64,000 nucleotides of DNA from contig NW_023501037.1 of the NCBI RefSeq assembly GCF_014066305.1, positions 1 through 64,000 on the forward strand, written 5' to 3'. Source of the stretch: Letharia columbiana (lineage: Eukaryota; Ascomycota; Lecanoromycetes; Lecanorales; Parmeliaceae). The notes under the pieces were generated by a model. That model saw only the letters and a program-made list of their open reading frames with translations, searched no databases and was not told the DNA's origin. Shown piece after piece: positions 61,175-64,000 of this stretch. The position numbers and the translations under genes were made by a program. Within the stretch, counting starts at the first letter, position 1. Every line of letters starts with the position of its first letter.

Positions 61175-62524
61175 ATGCAAAGCCAGTCGTTGGCCATGGC
61201 AAAAGCGCATCTGCTCTCCCTCCCGACCGAAATCCTCCAATCTATTTACCTACACTGCCTCTCACCCCACCTACCCCACGCATCACCTATACTGGCAACC
61301 GCGCTCTCTACGCAACACATTTACAAGATCACCTTCCTGCACGCTTTCTGGAACAGGACGCCTCTCGTCTACGCTGGAGCACAAGTTCAACAAGCCTACG
61401 AGCCCGGTCCACACGTGCAGGATCTTTTCTGCCCGCTGCCCGTGCCTAGCAGAGAAATTGACGACGCTCGCGCACGCACGAAACGTCAAGAGGCGGTGCT
61501 CGAGTACCGATGGTGTACATTCCACCGCGCGAAACGATATCTCTCAGAAGCCATGTCAGCAGTAATGAAGGACCTGCTCTTGACGCTTCACCTGCCCTTA
61601 TCACCTTCCGATCAAACGCGCCTAGAAGCCTTTATCGCCCAGCTTCCAGCCCGCCGTTGCACCTTCAGCGCCACAGCCCTCGATGGAAGCACCATCGCTC
61701 TGGAGTACCCACGCCGCTTAGCGACCGCCATACGAGTGACCTACAACGGACACGACCCGCGCTTCGACACCCGCGCGACTCCGAACCTGACGGTATCGCC
61801 TACGCACGTTCTATGCCTGCCCTCGCATATTCTCACGGGCCACCCGACATGGACGCATTCTCGAATCGACTTTGTGCAAATGGTCTGCAGCCACGTGGAC
61901 CTCCGCACAGTACAGTACGATCCGTCGGCGCTGTACGAAGGGATGAGGAATGCGATTGTGCAGGGTAATCACGAGGCGCTTCTCGTACTCATATGGCACG
62001 CTAGCAGGTTTGCTGAGTATAAGGAGACCCCATCGCATGACGATCGCCCATTTGAGCCGCCGGCGGAGCTTTTTCGGCTGGTCGCAAAGCGCGGTGGGCC
62101 CGAAGTCGCAACTTTGGACCGACGCCCCGGCCCCGAGGCTGTGAGCGACGCCACGGTCTCCGTCAGACTTTTCGCGCTCCTCCTCCGCGCGCACGCAGAG
62201 TCGATGCCTCGAAACGACCCGGACATCACGGCATGGGCTCACCGACTCCTCACCTGCCAGGGTAGTAGCAAAAACGATCGCGCTTTTGCCCAATGGGTGC
62301 TGGACTGGGGGAGTGATGGGAGGAGTGATGAGTACATCAATGAACGGTATACATTGAGAAGGTTGGAGGTTGAAAAGGTCAAAAGGCCAATGTTCAGGGG
62401 AGGGTGTGTTTCGCGGAAGAGGAAAGGGGATGAGATGGCGGAGCGATTCGTGGAGATGTGTGGGGGGCGGATTGAGAGTTTTGGGGATGAGGTGGAGGCG
62501 GTCGAGGGAGCGAAGGGTGGTTGA
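61175..62524 (+). CDS. F-box-like protein, 449 aa
   Basis: A single exon. The frame is open further upstream, but the first ATG is 61175 (MQSQSLAMAKAHLL). Residues about 10-45 read LLSLPTEILQSIYLHCLSPHLP, the standard F-box start (Leu-Pro-x-Glu-Ile-Leu). The rest is helical and without repeats that I recognise. It ends in a basic-then-acidic tail (SRKRKGDEMAERF). Fungal genomes carry many such F-box proteins with free C-termini, thought to bind SKP1 and present targets for ubiquitination. The target is unknown. Codon third positions are C/G-rich, as in the other genes here. Confidence 0.77.
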   Translation: MQSQSLAMAKAHLLSLPTEILQSIYLHCLSPHLPHASPILATALSTQHIYKITFLHAFWNRTPLVYAGAQVQQAYEPGPHVQDLFCPLPVPSREIDDARARTKRQEAVLEYRWCTFHRAKRYLSEAMSAVMKDLLLTLHLPLSPSDQTRLEAFIAQLPARRCTFSATALDGSTIALEYPRRLATAIRVTYNGHDPRFDTRATPNLTVSPTHVLCLPSHILTGHPTWTHSRIDFVQMVCSHVDLRTVQYDPSALYEGMRNAIVQGNHEALLVLIWHASRFAEYKETPSHDDRPFEPPAELFRLVAKRGGPEVATLDRRPGPEAVSDATVSVRLFALLLRAHAESMPRNDPDITAWAHRLLTCQGSSKNDRAFAQWVLDWGSDGRSDEYINERYTLRRLEVEKVKRPMFRGGCVSRKRKGDEMAERFVEMCGGRIESFGDEVEAVEGAKGG

Positions 62525-63091
62525 TTTCAACAGCACAGTAGTGATGATAATAATCATGGTTATTTATCCGAGGGTCCATCAGGGTGCTTAGTGCCTATGG
62601 TAGTAGCGGTCTAGCCACTGCACTTGGCACTCTCTCGGGATTGCACCTTGCCTTCAGCCTTGGCCCACTTTGGGGCCTAAAGGACCTGTATCGCGCCCCG
62701 AAAGATCCCTGAAGTTCAATTTTTGCGCCTATGATATACATAGTCCTGGGGTCTTCCGCTACAAGGGTCACCTTCCGATGTCAGGGCTAGGGTTGATACT
62801 AGCGCTGTGCAGGACTTTTAGTGCCGACCTCCGTACTTGACCTTAACAGTTACTCAAGAAATCCCGACATGCTGGCGGAACAATCATTTGATCAAGGCTG
62901 AGCTTCCTTTTAATATCTGACCTTTTTTCCTCCAAGTCTGAGCCCGGTAGCAGCACTGTTTGGTGTTGAGATTCGCTGGCGCTGACTGTGCGATTTCCGG
63001 TGCATGCCACGACAGAAGACACTCCTACATACGAATCGCAAGCCTCGAATATGTTCATGCGCTTCTCAGCCGCTCTTGTCGCCATGCTCAT
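62525..63091. other. Intergenic with a signal-peptide-like frame before the chitinase
   Basis: No gene except a short frame from ATG 63051 (MFMRFSAALVAMLIWPVPVP) that would suit a signal peptide but is out of frame with the chitinase exon at 63092. Confidence 0.5.
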
Positions 63092-64000
63092 ATGGCCAGT
63101 GCCAGTACCAGATATATGATGTACCTTACTGGGTTGGTAGGCTCAAGTTCTCTCGACTACGCACTCCACTTATGGTATGATAGACAGCATAATGTCGTGC
63201 CGGACAAATCCCTTGTATCAGACATCACACATGTGGCTCTGGCTTTCATGAGTCCCGCAACATTCAATCAAGTGAAACCGTCGTCATGGCCTCTCTTCAC
63301 CACGGTAGAGGCAGCTCGTTCACAGTTCTCGGATGGAACGGCCATCATGGTAGCCATTGGAGGCTGGGGCAATACAGCAGGTTTCGACATCGCGGCAGCC
63401 ACCGAAATTACTCGTAAGCTGTTCGCACATAACGTGAAATCAATGGTGGATGCCACTGGTGCAGATGGTAAACCGAATACGTTGAATCTGAATATGGTCT
63501 TTCTAAACTTCCTCCAGGTGTTGACATCGATTGGGAATACCCGGGGTTAGTGATTATACTCATAAGCCTGTTGCTGTAGCGTTTCCACGGTTGACAGCTC
63601 ATGCATCGCTAAAATCAAGACAGTGGAAACGGCGAAGATTACAAGCAGATCCCGAATCCAGAGAAAGCCTGGGAGATTGAAGCTTATCCACTGTTGCTAT
63701 CGGAGATTCGTTCTGCTCTGGGTCCCGAAAAGCTCATTTCGGCTGCTGTACCGGGGCTCCCTAGAGATATGCTGGCCTTCACCAAGACCACGGTACCGGC
63801 AATTAGCGCATCGCTGGATTTCTTCAATGTCATGACCTACGATCTGATGAACAGAAGAGACGACGTCACAAAACACCATACCGGCATCGAGCCATCTCTG
63901 ACCGCCATCGAAACCTACGAAGAGAGAGGCATCCCGTCGGAGAAGATGAATCTAGGTTTCGCATTTTACATCAAATGGTACAAGACCGATCCCCACGGAG
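63092..64000 (+). CDS. GH18 chitinase, 5' part (cut by window end)
   Basis: Exons: 63092-63132, 63184-63467, 63518-63545 and 63624 to beyond 64000. The introns are 51, 50 and 78 bp, in phase. After splicing the protein reads YMMYLTGQHNVVPD...SDITHVALAFMSP, then MVAIGGWGNTAGF. The GH18 active-site motif DGVDIDWEYPG follows, with all three Asp and the catalytic Glu present, and then AAVPGLPRDML and FFNVMTYDLMNRRDD. The short 28-bp exon carries the catalytic motif. The enzyme hydrolyses beta-1,4-linked N-acetylglucosamine in chitin. The in-frame start (MASASTRY) gives no signal peptide, whereas a good one lies 41 bp upstream in another frame. Either there is a frameshift, an unseen first exon, or a non-classical start. 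Confidence 0.92.

Overview
The window looks like a filamentous ascomycete (Pezizomycotina) chromosome. The genes have short GT-AG introns of about 50-140 bp. Typical fungal families are present: a hydrophobin, a fungal hybrid histidine kinase, a DUF6604 protein, a ZRT-type zinc permease and a GH18 chitinase. The first 18 kb is an AT-rich block with the signature of repeat-induced point mutation (RIP). I cannot name the species.

Layout. Positions 1 to about 18,175 are RIP-saturated repeat DNA with no gene. CA and TG dinucleotides are almost absent, but tandem arrays and a dispersed 18-bp palindrome can still be read. The boundary to normal-composition DNA is abrupt. About 18.2-23.0 kb is a gene-poor transition with an inverted repeat and a 29-bp tandem repeat. 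About 23.1-24.8 kb holds a head-to-head pair of small secreted protein genes, the right one apparently frameshifted. About 24.9-35.0 kb is a signalling and regulation block: a GAF hybrid histidine kinase (-), a C2H2 zinc-finger protein (+), a DUF6604 protein (-) and a ZIP zinc transporter (+). About 37.5-39.8 kb holds a Cys-rich F-box-like gene and a single-pass membrane protein gene. A decayed coding relic lies at 41.2-42.2 kb. About 42.4-49.9 kb carries a secreted 183-residue protein, a pepsin-type aspartic protease, a divergent pair of sugar-phosphate isomerases (TIM-like and RpiB-like) and a hydrophobin. About 52.6-64.0 kb carries a polyol-type zinc dehydrogenase, a six-exon secreted protein of unknown family, a secreted 393-residue protein, an F-box-like protein and a GH18 chitinase cut by the window end.

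How the genes may work together. Many products are predicted to be secreted or at the cell surface (small secreted proteins, protease, hydrophobin, chitinase), as expected for an accessory region beside an AT-rich isochore. The TIM-like/RpiB-like pair sharing a 295-bp promoter, with a medium-chain polyol dehydrogenase 4.5 kb away, resembles fungal and bacterial erythritol/erythrulose-phosphate catabolism. No kinase for it is in the window. Splice models were built by hand from GT-AG sites, phase and reading-frame continuity. Total coding lengths are divisible by three for every completed spliced model.
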